From positions 38,224,417 through 38,288,416 of the forward strand of contig CM071568.1 of the NCBI GenBank assembly GCA_036426205.1: a stretch of 64,000 nt of DNA, read 5' to 3'. Made by a program: the position numbers and the translations under genes. The first letter of the stretch is position 1, and each line of letters begins with the position of its first letter. Of this stretch, positions 34,241-45,908 are shown in pieces. The DNA comes from Ascaphus truei (taxonomy: Eukaryota; Chordata; Amphibia; Anura; Ascaphidae). Under the pieces are notes generated by a model that worked only from the letters and a program-made list of their open reading frames with translations, ran no database searches and was not told where the DNA came from.

Positions 34241-35056
34241 TGTAACGGTGTTTCTGAACCGTCCTGACCCACCCAATCTCACATTGGCCCCTGTGGTCTA
34301 ACCGGCCCCCATTACAGTGTGGTAGTGTCTGGTGGTGCACCTGTTGGCAACAGGACTCCTGAGTCTCCCGCATGATGGTGTGTGGGGAGGACCCATCCAG
34401 ACAGGCAGCTGAGGTAGTGTGCTGAGTCTCACCTAGTTCCAGTGCAGAGCCTCCACCTCATCAGGGTCCCTGCGTCCGCAAGGGGATGATCCTGTTGAGG
34501 AACTCCTCCGTGGTGCTCCTCTCTGTACATTCACTCCACACATGTACACGAGAGGGTTTCTGAATGAATACATCTTTATTGAGTGATGTGGGCTAGCTGC
34601 CCCTCGCAGTTGAGACCTAGCCTCTCATGATTATTCACTCTGCTTCCCTTCAAAGGTGATTCTCTCCTTAATAGGGATTCCCTATCCCCGCAGGGATCAC
34701 TGCCCTGTGCCAGGTCCCTGGACACAGTCTCCTCTGGAGTTACTATAACATAACTAACACTCTGGCAGAACTTGAACTCCTCTCAGACTACTCCTCTAGC
34801 ACTCCTGCTAGACTTGGAACTCCTTCCTCAACTAACTTTAGAAAACAGTGCTGTGCCTTATGTAACTTCTGAGGCTGACACACCTCTGACATCACTAACC
34901 ATGGAGTCAGAGCATGTGACCAGTCCCATCCATACACAGGGCACCCCACCAGGGTGTGAGGGCAAACCTCCATAATTACTGCTGGCATGCCCACAACTTA
35001 CCAGGCCTTACTGTCAGCAGGAGAGATGACTGTAGCCATTTTACATGTCCGCTACA
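34241..35056 (-). repeat. LTR, 5' copy on the minus strand
   Basis: TGTAACGGTGTTTCTGAACC...GTCCGCTACA, 816 bp. The interior begins immediately to its left. Confidence 0.88.
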
Positions 35057-35130
35057 TATATAAAAGTAAAAAAATGTTTGTTAAAAATATAGTGATTTTC
35101 AACTTCCAACAAGATCATATTCATCATATT

Positions 35131-35213
35131 ATGGCTGCCGATTTGATGTTGGAAGACAAAAAACAGCGAACAACTCGTAGTGTATTAAATGTGATTATAT
35201 TGGCTCATCACAG
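35131..35213 (+). other. Possible first coding exon (unit II); broken homolog at 27860
   Basis: ATG with G at +4 opens MAADLMLEDKKQRTTRSVLN and continues to an ACAG/GTAGGTAAG donor after 83 bases. The style (short acidic start, then basic) recalls first exons of Harbinger-type transposases, but no downstream exon is found. Unit I has the same ATG at 27860 with small deletions that break the frame. Confidence 0.25.
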
Positions 35214-36642
35214 GTAGGTAAGTATCACACGTACACTTCGATGGAAAATATCATGTCACACAAAATGAGTCAAAAAAAATTAAAATAAGAAATAACTATT
35301 CCAAAAATAAGGAGAGGGAGGAGGGAGGTGAAAAGGGAGAAAGCAATGGGAAGAGGACAGGAGGTTGGTGAGGAACAGTGCTGAAAGTGGTCTGGTACGG
35401 TCTTGTACACAGTACTGTTAAAACAATGTGCCCTGTACTGTGTACCGTTATTAATTATTTGGGATTTTAAATGAATAAAACTAAAGAAAACTAACCTGCC
35501 TCTTTCTGTCACCCTGCTATCTCCATGCCACTCTCATGTCTCCCAGCCTCTCCGCGCCTCCCCCAATCAGAAGTCAGTGATGTACAGTAGGATGCCCTAA
35601 TATAGATACGCCCATATATCCATTAAATCTGCTTGGGAGACATGCGGTGAGGCAGGGAGATGGAGAGTGGTAGGAAAATGGAGAGAGAGGTAGCGAGATG
35701 GAGAGTGAGGCAGGGAGATGGAGAGAGAGGCAGGGAGATGGAGAGAGAGGTAGGGAGACCGATAGAGAGATGCTAGTTTTGGTAAGAAGGAGGGCTGGCC
35801 CAGGACAACTTAGACCACCACCAAGGTGTGTGTGAGAATATTTCTTTGTATTTTGAGGGGGGTATTATAATGTGGGGGAGATTATGTTGTGTGTATTGTA
35901 GGGCGGTATTCTGTATATTGTCAGGTGTATTGTGTGTATTGTAGGGGGTATAATTGTGTGTATATTGTGGGGGGATTATTATTGGGGCATTATGGGGAGG
36001 GAATTGAGGGGTATTGGGGGGATTGTGTGGAATTGTCTCAGTCATCAGGGGAGAGGGGGGAATGAATGTGGAGAAGGGGAGGACAGGAAGGATTAAAGGA
36101 GCCGGATTGAGTGAGAGGGGGTCATTGAGTGATAGTGAAGGGAGGGAGAGTGTGAGGAGAGAGGGGGTGGAAGAGAGGGAAGGTGGAAGAGAGAAAGTGG
36201 GAGAGTGAGGAGGGGGAGAGTGAGTGGGTCACGGGAGACTAGGCATTTACACCTTTTATACTGGGATCATAACACTGAGCAAAACGAGTTGATAAAATAA
36301 ATTGTCATGTATTCACTTAAACAGGCAAACACACTATGAGACACAAAATACATGAGAAAGACACACTTACTTGGGATCTGGGGCAAAGAACTGGCCTTTC
36401 CTGGTTGAAACACAAAGAAACAAAGTTTTTTAGTTGATCGGGACTTGGTCCCAAATGTCCTGGAATTCAAATCGGCCTGAAGTTCCTGATGCCACAGCTC
36501 TCTTTCTTCTGGAGGTGCTGAAATTCCTTGAGTGGGAGTTAGTCCCAAATGTTCTGGAACTGTTTTCAGCTTGCAATTCTAGCCGCTACCGCTACGTTCA
36601 ATTCTCAGAACTTGTCCCCGAAAAGTGGGATATTTTGTGAAT

Positions 36643-36785
36643 GTCAAAGCAGGCAATATCATGCTATAAAGGCATATATCTCACTTAAAAGACTTATCAC
36701 TGCTTTGTGAATCTCAAAGCAGGCAATATCACGCTATAATGGCTTTTTATCTCACTTAAAAGCACTTATCACTGCTTAGTGCATA
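36643..36785. repeat. Two 70 bp tandem units
   Basis: TTTGTGAATGTCAAAGCAGG and TTTGTGAATCTCAAAGCAGG start successive units, each ending CACTTATCACTGC-like. Confidence 0.85.
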
Positions 36786-37261
36786 ACCCCCATAGACTTT
36801 AAAAAATCCTCACAACGTTATGTATGGCTGGAGCACCCCCAGAACCCCTATACCGGGTTCTGGGTGACATGGGCATTAACTGGACATCCCCTCTTAAACT
36901 AGGGATCCCTTGACCATTCCAGGGATCCCTCACATCCCTATGCCCCATTTACCTTTCTGGTCTGTGCTGAAGCAGGGAAACCTAGCAGTGAGTTGTGCAA
37001 GCGTTTTCAAGGGAGATTTTGCTGGAGCAATGTGTCTCAATGTATCAGAGAATCCGACCTGATTCCCGGTTACATTTTTGGGGTCTCCAGCAACTCTGGC
37101 ACTGGCTTGCTAGACACAGTCTGACAGACACAGTCTGACAAGACTTTCTCCTTTAAATCCCCCTTGAAACTCATAGCCTAGCAATCTCTGCTTGCTGGCA
37201 CTCTTGGAAAGGTAAAAACACATACATTCTTTATTGTCGCATAAGTTTATACAATGCACAG
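36786..37261. other. No feature recognised
   Basis: Contains AGGGATCCCTTGACC / CCAGGGATCCCTC near 36900 and a doubled CACAGTCTGACA near 37117. No frame of interest. Confidence 0.4.
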
Positions 37262-37453
37262 ACAATCACTGGGCTCAAGAGCTGACACTCCCGAACCCCA
37301 ATACAAGGATCAGATGTAACCAAACGGGCAAAGTTGGCCTTGATGATGAGCTAGCATTGTACGAATGCAAATCTACTTTCACCTCTGGTTTACTGTGGAA
37401 GCACAACCGTTGGAAATGTTTACCAGAAAAATCAGGCTTTAGTCTGTACAGTA
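37262..37453 (+). CDS. Possible single host-gene exon, unidentified
   Basis: An open frame runs from an ACAATGCACAG acceptor-like site to a perfect AG/GTGAGT donor at 37453. It encodes NQTGKVGLDDELALYECKS, then TFTSGLLWKHNRWKC and PEKSGFSLYS. The three cysteines, and Trp next to the last one, loosely recall the ricin-type Cys-rich domain of the mannose-receptor family, but the match is too weak to name a gene. The polypyrimidine tract is poor and no partner exon is seen in the window. It could be an old pseudogene or chance. Confidence 0.3.
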
Positions 37454-40400
37454 GGTGAGTATTTGTGTCAAAATTAACTTCAAGCAACAAGCACTGAAAC
37501 ATTTTCAAATACGTTTAATAGTGTACTTTAAAAATAATTGTCATCAAACATAGGCTCTTCATAGATTATGCTCATTCTTTATCTACTAATATTGCTACTC
37601 TAATTGTTCAATTAGGTTTGAGTGTTAAAGTAAACTGTCTCCTTTGGTACATATGGGGCTCTATGCTAGTATTTGAGGAAAATATATGGTGGACGGCGTG
37701 TGGTATTATCATCACCCTCCCACCCATTTACTGTAACTTAACCAAAGATTTAAACACAACAAAACAAATCTAAGGTTTATGATAAAAGTTTTTGTTTTCT
37801 CATAAAAAAGATCAGACAAAACTAACATTATTAATTAAAAAAATTGCTTTGGCAGACCATTTTGACATGTTCTACATTAGGAATTTTCATCTATATGCAA
37901 AGTAGAAATGAAAGTACACTTACTGTATGCAAACCAGTTACAGGTTATTTATTTTTATTGAGTATATAGTACCTAACATGTTTGTTAATTATCTTATGTA
38001 TGGATCATAAACCATATTATATTGTAAGCTTTAAAAGCTTCTTCCTCAGGGAATATGTTATAGTACTGTACAGTATGTTCAGAACAGCAATAAATAATAC
38101 CTCCAGAAAAATACAAGATGAGATGCAAAAAGCTTGGTTTATTTAGTACACATCATTACTTAATAATCCTATCTTAAAGCATCTCCTTTTTTTCTATGAA
38201 ATTACACCTTGAAATGATCTCCCTTTTCTCATTGACTGTATCTGTGATGTAACTGGTAACTTCCTAACAATTAAAGGTCCTAATTCACTAAGCTCCATTA
38301 GGCTTCTAAAAAGCACAGTGTTAAATATAACGTGCATTATGAAAACAGTATGCAAATGATATGCAAATAATCCATTATCATAAGCATATCCTATTCACTA
38401 AAATCAGTTAAGATTAACGCAGGGACATATTGTTATTTTTTTTTCAAGTCAAACCTTATCCTGGAATACAGTAGGTACGATTTATGAGATAATGAATATC
38501 TACAATAGTGCAGCAAAGTTCATAAATTAAACTTGTATGCACTTTAGTAATCCAAGTGGCCAGATAGCCATGGGCAACAAGTAGAGATGTACAAATTGAT
38601 CACGTTTAAGAATGCACTTTTTTTTGTTAATTTTGTGTTTATTTTGCAAATTATCTTTTTTTTCTTATGAGAAAGAGGTAAACAAAATGATGCCCTTTTT
38701 AAACCTCACCATTATTATTTTTTTGCCAAATGCTTGCTATTTTATTCTAAAACATTGGGCATACTGTATTGTACATGTGACCATAAACATCGGGGTCATG
38801 TGAAGATTTCACACATCTCTAGTTTTAATAAATGGCAGCCCGTTGTTCTCTCTCCGCTCCCAACAACCATGTAATGGTAGTGTCCATCCCTTATATGGGA
38901 CCTGTCGTCCTCACAAATTGTAACACATGGTTGTGCCAATGTGTTGTCAAGAAATTAGGAAACATGGATTAAATCAAGCAATGCTTTACTAGTCTAGCCT
39001 AGTATTTTGAATATACTAGTAATTAGTGGCAAGATAGCCATGGAGTCTTGTACTATGATCTCACTGCAATGCTGTATTGGATTCAATATAACTTTTGAAC
39101 ATATATTTCATGTCTTGATATTTTTGCACAATGTATTGCTCATTCTTCCTGAATGCTATGTTAAAAAAATACCAGCGTTATCCTGAAATTCATGCATTTA
39201 AGGCAAAGCCAATTATGTAAAACACTGCCATTATTGCATGCACTGGAACTGTGATATTTTGTCTTTTCACTGCCATTGAATCCAAGAAAAAAATGGAGAT
39301 AGTAAAACAGGCGATCAGAAGAACAGCCGCTCCTTAAAGGAACAGAACTCACCAGCCAAAAAGTAAGATTAAAAACTATTTATTTAGGCTACATAAAAAA
39401 GATACAGCATCCACAAACAAAAAGGATCCTCCTCCCATGCATTTCACGCCCTCTCTGGCGCCTTCTCCTTTCACCTGTTTTGCTTCAGTTTTGCCAATCT
39501 GTGACATGCCGCAGAGGGACGCTGATCACCTCTCCTAGGTGCACTGCGTGGCTATAAGGAGAGGGGAGCAGTGAATTATTGTGAGTACATGGCGTTACTC
39601 CACACGGTACAAACACATTAGGACATGGGCAAACTTTTGCAGCTACAGCTGACTCGCCATGGAGAAAATGCCTCCTGTCATCAGCTTTACTGTCAGGTAC
39701 TTGCGGATCTGCACCCGGACTTCTTCCCTCTATCACCTCACATATAGCCCGTTATAACTCTACTTATGCTCCATTTTTTTATCCTGACACATTAGAATTG
39801 ATTTACATACTTTTTGGCTTCAGTTTTTTCCTTGAGTTCATAGTCGGTTTTCCAATGGTGAAAAAATGGGGATATTCTACATTGTAAGATAACATTATGC
39901 ATTATCGGCCCATGCAATTACCTTTACTACATCGGTATGTCTACCTTCTTAAATGTATTATTTTTATAAGCAGAACAAACTAGCCTACCCCCTTTAGCCA
40001 ATCTAGGATGCTTCATTCACTGTGATCCTTTCTATGCATGTGAGCAGACCAACCATTTTGCCTGGAATTTTCTTATCTGCCTGAGACTGATCTACATGTC
40101 CATCTCTCCCTATTTTCTCAACTTTTTATCACTTCCCTACTTGTAAGTAAAGTCAGATGAGCTTGGCCTCTTCTTCCCCTTGGCCTTATTGTGCTAAGAA
40201 TCGTAGCAACCATATCATGCTCACAGTATCTGCTATCTTTGCCCAAACCAAGCCTTGCATCATGATAATGAGATTTGAAACCAGAATCATATTTTTTTTT
40301 TAATGTATTAAGGGCTTATTCTAATGTGCTAGTACAGCCAAAATAAAAATCAGCCATAGTATGTATTCAGTTTTATATTTTCGTACATCACTGTGTTGTG

Positions 40401-40872
40401 TAAGGAGTTTAGTGCAACTATTTCACATCTGCATGCTGAATTGCCACTACAGTACATTGAGAATGTTCATAGCAGAGGCATGAAGGGTATCACCAGCTAT
40501 TAAAACTTTACAGTACATTCATTTTATCACTGGGTGTATTTCTCAGTTATGATTTATATAGGACTACGTAATTCTAAATTTTATTAAACATGGAACTAAT
40601 TAGAATTAATTAATGTACCTTCCAAATAGGAAGTGGTTACTAGCAAGCTTTAAATATATTAGAAAAAGTGTCACAGTTAGATAAAAAGATAATTTTTCAT
40701 ACGGAAAAATAATCATGTGCATACTTGTCCTGATTATCATACTGTTACAGGGTTGTTTTGGTGTGCTGTATTTGGATGAATGCATGATGCAATGCACAGT
40801 GTGCAAATTAATGCTAATTAAGTGCACTTACATCTGGATTTCAAATTTATTTAGAGAGTTATTTTATCTATA
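37454..40872. other. AT-rich, mostly unrecognised non-coding DNA
   Basis: No frame above 85 codons. 38275-38450 begins AGGTCCTAATTCACTAAGCT, a Harbinger-style MITE end, with TATTCACTAAAATCAGTTAA near 38391 as a possible inner repeat. The rest lacks repeats I can recognise. It could be intron sequence. Confidence 0.4.
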
Positions 40873-41884
40873 TGTAACCCATGTCCCCCCCCCCCCCCCC
40901 ACCAGACACAGATGCCATATCTAGGGTGTAGGGAGGGCTGGCTACATGTATATTGGTTGTGCATACCTGCCGGTAACAGGAGGGCCTGAGTCTCCCGCGG
41001 TGATGTCAGGGATACAGGACCAGGCTTCTGGGGTATATGCCTCCATCTTCTCCTTAGAACGGTGCAGCGCCTCCATTCTCTATAACTTCCCAGAATGTGG
41101 GGTAGGACCCTTATAGAGAAGAACCCTGGTCCCAGGGTGAATGCTCCAGAACACACACAAAGTCTGATGTAAAACCGCAATGTCTCTTTATTGTCTCTGA
41201 TCACAGAAGCAGCACACAGTAGCAGCAGTTCAGATACATTGGTATTCCTCCTCTCCTTCCCTCCAGCAATGTCTCCAGACAGGATGGTCTGGATGGAGCC
41301 TCAATACCCCTGCCTCCACCTCCACCAGGGTAGGCCCTGTGGGTGAGACTAGATCTCCTGCCCCTCACCCCCTGAGCAGGGTGAGGGCATTGGTCCACCT
41401 CTATATAGGTCTGTCCTGTTCCTCTCAGTCCTACAGCACTTCAGACCGCACACTCTCCTCAGCTCCCATCTGATGCTCCCAGACTGACCAGCTACCCGCG
41501 CAGCTGTCACAGGGTCATCTCTCCTTTCTCTTTTGCAGCTGACACACTGCTATCCAGAGACTCCAAACACTCCCAGGCCTGACAGACCAGACTCCACTCC
41601 ATGCAGAACTGAACCTCCAACAGACTCTCTCAGAACTGACACTCCAACCGAACAACTCAGACACACACAGGACAGCCCACTAAATAGACTCAGCCCCGCC
41701 CCCTATGATGTCAGCAGGACCTCCCCTCTGTCTAGCCTGCACAGAGCTCAGGGGCTTGCCTCTACCACAGAGGCGGGGCTTGGTGAGGGGGAAAACCCCA
41801 TGGTCACTACTGGCGCCTGCCCTTACCAGGGCTTACTCCAGTAGTAGAAGGATAAGTAGCCCGTTCTGTTTAAAGGGGGCTACA
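40873..41884. mobile_element. Solo LTR, TGTAAC...CTACA type
   Basis: Starts TGTAACCCATGTCC (with a C-run) and ends AAGGGGGCTACA. Flanked by TATA (40869-40872, 41885-41888). 1012 bp. Shares phrases with the main element's LTR (GGAGGGCCTGAGTCTCCCGC; AACTGACACTCCAAC). Confidence 0.8.
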
Positions 41885-41888
41885 TATA

Positions 41889-42464
41889 GAACCTGTCAAC
41901 TTTGACACACTGGTGCTTATAAATAAGCACAGCCACTTGTTAGAAACAGTACAGAAAGAAGCTGCACACAGGTCTTTTAGAGGGACCTTTAAATATAGAA
42001 GAATTTAACCCTTCTCTTGCTGCTGCTATTACCTTAACCAATACAATCTTGTTTCCTGCTTGCTTTCCCCTTTGCTTTTTTCATTACTTGCCTACTTTTA
42101 AGTCATCTGAAATATTGATACCCATTTCACTTTCTTTTTAATCCTGTATACTGATATTTGGGCCCGAAGTGCACTATTTTGCCCTTTTGGCATTAAATTA
42201 TAGTTTCCACAATCTTGTCAATTACTGTAATCTACCAAATCATTAATCGTTTTGTTTATCCCATGTTGCATATATTTGTGTCATCTGCAAAAACGCATTC
42301 TACCCCGTCCAGACCATTTGACATGTCACTATTAAAGATATTATAGTGCAGCAATCTCATTACAGATCCCAGAGGTAATACACTGGTTACCTTCCACTCC
42401 TCTAATGTATTTAATATACTACAAATCTCCGTCACATATCTATCTCAATGTTTTATACAGAATT
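41889..42464. other. No feature recognised
   Basis: No long frame and no visible repeat. Confidence 0.4.
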
Positions 42465-42606
42465 GTATTGTATGTCTTTATTTATATACTGTAGCACCAT
42501 TAATTTATGTAGCGCTTCACAGCAGTAATATATGTGACAATCATATAAATAACAAATAATATAAATAACATATGAAGGGGAGAAGTGTTTCAGAGATAAA
42601 AGTAAC
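42465..42606 (-). mobile_element. CR1-like LINE 3' UTR fragment
   Basis: Matches 16845-16950 plus 18598-18645: TGTATGTCTTTATTTATATA, then AATAACAAATAATATAAATA, then GAAGGGGAGAAGTGTTTCAG. It lacks the LTR that splits the other copy. Confidence 0.7.
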
Positions 42607-43330
42607 TGTAGCACACTTCCCTCCCCCCTCCCCTCCCTATGGAAGATATGGTGGCTCTGGTGTGTGTGGTGTGTTATCTGTGGCTCACAGGAGGCCTGAA
42701 CCTCCGCTGCTTGGAGCCTGGGTTGTACTTGATTCGTTTCATGACAGCGCCTCCACCTGCAAAGGATCCCAACGTGGTCGAATAATCGTCTTACAGGAAC
42801 AATATCAATAATTCACACACTCAAGTATATTCTAACAACCTTTACTGAACACAATAATATTGGTATCCACACAGTAACAAAGGCCCCAACCTGATAACAC
42901 CAGTGAGTGTCCCCAAAGTACATTGGCTGCCATGCACAATATCCTGATGTTCCTTCTCCCAATGTCAAAGCCCACCCAAAGTGTTGAGCGCTATCTCTTG
43001 AAATGTTAGTGCACTTAATTGGGTATTTGCCCGGGGCTCCAGCACCCGGGTGATGCAGAAGAACAAAGATGATCCGTCTGATCCAACGTTGTCATCCATG
43101 ATGGCGTCCGCCTACGAGTGGGTGAATTCCGGCGTGGATAATATCACCTTACCGTCTTTACTATGTATTTGGTCTGGTTCCAGACCACAGGCCGCAGTCA
43201 CTGCGTGGCATCTCAACGGTGCTGTACCTGACTATGTGCAGCTACTGGGGAAAGGTTCCTAACTATGGGCTTTCCCTATAGCAGCCACAAGCTACAGTGA
43301 GTCAGGGCTTAGCTGGGGCCTACGGGAGAA
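42607..43330. mobile_element. LTR fragment
   Basis: TGTAGCACACTTCCCTCCC follows the LINE UTR directly. 42640-42840 resembles 17010-17190 (GGCTCACAGGAGGCCTGAAC versus GGCTCGCAGGAGGGCTGAGC; AGCGCCTCCACCTGC in both). The right end is not defined. Confidence 0.5.
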
Positions 43331-43549
43331 GATCTGGCCTAGTCCAGGGAAGCTGATACTAGGGAAAGGCTGGGGGTGGGGAAAGGGAGAGAGGGTACCC
43401 TCGCAACAGCTAAGAATATGTTCTGTGGTGCTTCTATCTGGGGTAAATATGAACTAATACTTGTGAGAGAAAAGGACCCCAATGGAGAGCACTCAAACAG
43501 ATGCACAATATACACAGAACAAGAGGTGCTGTGTTGTGAGTGTAGATGT

Positions 43550-43624
43550 GCTGTGTTGTGTGTGTGTGTGTGTAGAGCTCCAGTGTGTGTGTGTGTGGCT
43601 GTGTGTGAGGAGGTGCTGTGCTGT

Positions 43625-43676
<52 letters not shown>

Positions 43677-43680
43677 ACAC
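43550..43680. repeat. (TG)n-rich microsatellite
   Basis: TG runs with short interruptions. The long frames here are repeat artefacts. Confidence 0.95.
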
Positions 43681-43686
43681 AGGGGG

Positions 43687-43985
43687 CGGCAGTATGTGGA
43701 TATAGATATCTACAGTGTAAGAGTATATAGAGGTGGATTCATGTATTTAACCATTTTATTTTAATAAAAAAATCTATATAACTATACACAAAGTGTCTAT
43801 TATTTCTGAAAAAAAGCTCCATTTAGCCTATATAGTAATAATCCCCTCAGAACAGGGCATTACTGGCAATAATGCCCTGCTGGGTTAAAGTCCCTCGGCT
43901 TCGCCTCGGGCCTTCAACTCTTCCAGCCAGGCATTATGGCCAGTAATGCCTGTTTCTGAGGGGATTATTACTTAATTATAGCGAA
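43687..43985. repeat. Direct repeat copy 1 with 140 nt hairpin
   Basis: GGCGGCAGTATGTGGATATA starts a 300 bp block repeated at 45018-45315. The hairpin at 43833-43973 has AATCCCCTCAGAACAGGGCA and its near complement, with the apex CTCGGCTTCGCCTCGGG. Confidence 0.85.
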
Positions 43986-44255
43986 GCAGTAAAATTCAGG
44001 CCATTATTGTAAACTCACTCTCTTGATTGGTTAAATTCGGGCATTATCCACAGTAATGCCCTGAATTTCAGCGCGTTGCAAATGTAGTTTTCAATCTGTT
44101 TATTTCCAGCCAATCGCTTTCAGAACAGCTGAGACAGGGCAGGGGATTGGTTGATTAAGTAAAAGCTCTGAGACATGGCAGGTATGACAAAAGTATCAGC
44201 CCCGGTTTGACTCCTCCTCCTCCCGAGCTGACTGAGATTTTCTGAGCAGATTCAG

Positions 44256-44564
44256 TTGAATTGGGGGGGGGGGGGGGGGGAGGAGAAAGAGAGACTGCAA
44301 AGAAGTAAGTGTGTTGTGTATAGAGTGCAGTGTTTGTGTGTGTGTGTGTGTGTGGGGGGGGTGTAGAGTGCTGGTGTTGTGTGTAGAGTCTGGGGGGAGA
44401 ATGCAAAGTTTAGTAAGTGGCTGCATTTTTTATTGTGGCTGCAGTGTGTGGTGTGTGTGTTTGTGTGTTGTACTGTTGTTTTGTTAGCAGCATTTTGTGT
44501 GAGTGGTAGACTGTGTGTGTGTTTGTGTGTGTGTGTTTGTGTTGTGTGTGTGTGTTGTTGTGTG

Positions 44565-44601
<37 letters not shown>

Positions 44602-44911
44602 GGGTGTGTGTGTTGTGTGTGTGTGTGTGTGTTGTGTGTGTGTGTGTTTGTGTGTAGTGTGCTGTGTTGTTAGTCGTGTTTTGGGTTCGTGTGGTGTCGC
44701 GCAGCGAGTTTGTTGTTTGATCTGCTTTGTGTGTGTGTGTAGAGGTGCGTGTAGTGAGTGTAGAGGAGGTGCTGTGTTGGTGTGTCTAGCTCCAGTGTGT
44801 GTGGTGGTGTGTGTGTTGTGTGTAGAGGCAACTGTGTTGTGTTTTGGTGTGCTTTTTTGTTGTGCGTGTGTGTTTGGGTGTGTGTGTGTGTTTGTGTTGT
44901 GTGTGTGTGTG

Positions 44912-44953
<42 letters not shown>

Positions 44954-45017
44954 TGTGTGTGTTGTTTGTGTGTGGCAGCAGTTTGTTTGTGTGTTGCGTG
45001 TGTGTGTGTGTACACAG
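44256..45017. repeat. G-run and TG-rich satellite
   Basis: A G-run of about 18 ends near 44280, followed by irregular GTGTGT/GTTGTG repeats to 45015. Apparent Cys/Val or His/Thr proteins are compositional. Confidence 0.9.
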
Positions 45018-45315
45018 AGGGCGGCAGTGTGTGGATATAGATATCTGCAGTGTAAGAGTATATAGAGGTGGTTTCATGTATTACCATTTTATTTGAATAA
45101 AAAAATCTTATTTAACTAACAAAGTGTCTATTATTTATGAAATAAGACTACATTTAGCCTATAATAGTTATAATCCCCTCAGAACAGGGCATTACTGACC
45201 AATAATGCCCTGGCTGGGTTAAGTCCCTCGGCTTCGCCTCGGGCCTTCAACTCTTCCAGCCAGGGCATTATTGGCCAGTAATGCCCTGTTCTGAGGGGAT
45301 TATTACTTAATTACA
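45018..45315. repeat. Direct repeat copy 2 with hairpin
   Basis: Near copy of 43687-43985. The hairpin at 45165-45307 has arms carrying GGGCATTACTGACCAATAAT and its near complement. Confidence 0.85.
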
Positions 45316-45908
45316 ATTTATAAATTACTTGAGTCTGTAGACATTATCCAGTCTCTTAGTGGGTCTACCAGTACCCTCCCCTATCAGGGATGGTGACAGG
45401 CTCAATGTCCTAAATATGAGAAACATGTTCTGGATAAGTACCATTGGTACCTTGACCCCTGTAGATGTACATATAAATATTCATATATTGTCTATGTACT
45501 TTGACCAATTAAATGATCACATTATTCTGAATCCTACATTGTCCAGTATTTTTTTAATTATACATATATATACTTTGTCCACCAGTATATATGTTTAGTT
45601 TTTCCATTAATATTACTGTATATGTTGTAGCCTTGGATGGTTTATATACTTTTTTCTTTATTTATTTTATAATTATATCTTATAATTGATTGTCATGTCA
45701 TGCATTGTCTGTCCATGCTGAGAGAGTATCTTACTCTCTTTTTTTTGCCACATATGATATACATTTATAGTTGTGCATTATACAATTCACTAAAGTCATG
45801 ATGTGCTGTCAATAGCTATTATGATTCTTTTATACTGTATGTATCCAGTTGTAGGATTTCATAAATTGAATGTCTTATACAGTATACAGTAGTAACATTT
45901 TTTCTAGA
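45316..45908. other. AT-rich, no feature recognised
   Basis: Short frames only. Scattered TACTGTA motifs. Confidence 0.45.

Larger units (their letters stand above)
29809..35056 (-). mobile_element. LTR retrotransposon, non-autonomous or decayed
   Basis: Two LTRs (29809-30607, 34241-35056) in the same orientation, with TATA target duplications (29805-29808, 35057-35060). Minus-strand orientation is shown by a polypurine tract against the left LTR and by the only long internal frame. No reverse transcriptase, integrase or protease motif is visible in the 3.6 kb interior, so it probably relies on a relative. Confidence 0.85.
29355..36655. repeat. Tandem duplication, unit II, carrying an LTR element
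   Basis: Same blocks as unit I, with 29809-35056 inserted after AAAAGTATA. Without the insertion and one TATA the unit is about 2.05 kb. Unit I keeps the empty site (27785-27800, AAAAGTATATAAAAGT). Confidence 0.85.

Noticed and set aside
44410..45087. Long His/Thr- or Cys/Val-rich frames (up to 225 codons)
   Set aside because: They are the reading of TG/CA repeats in several frames at once.
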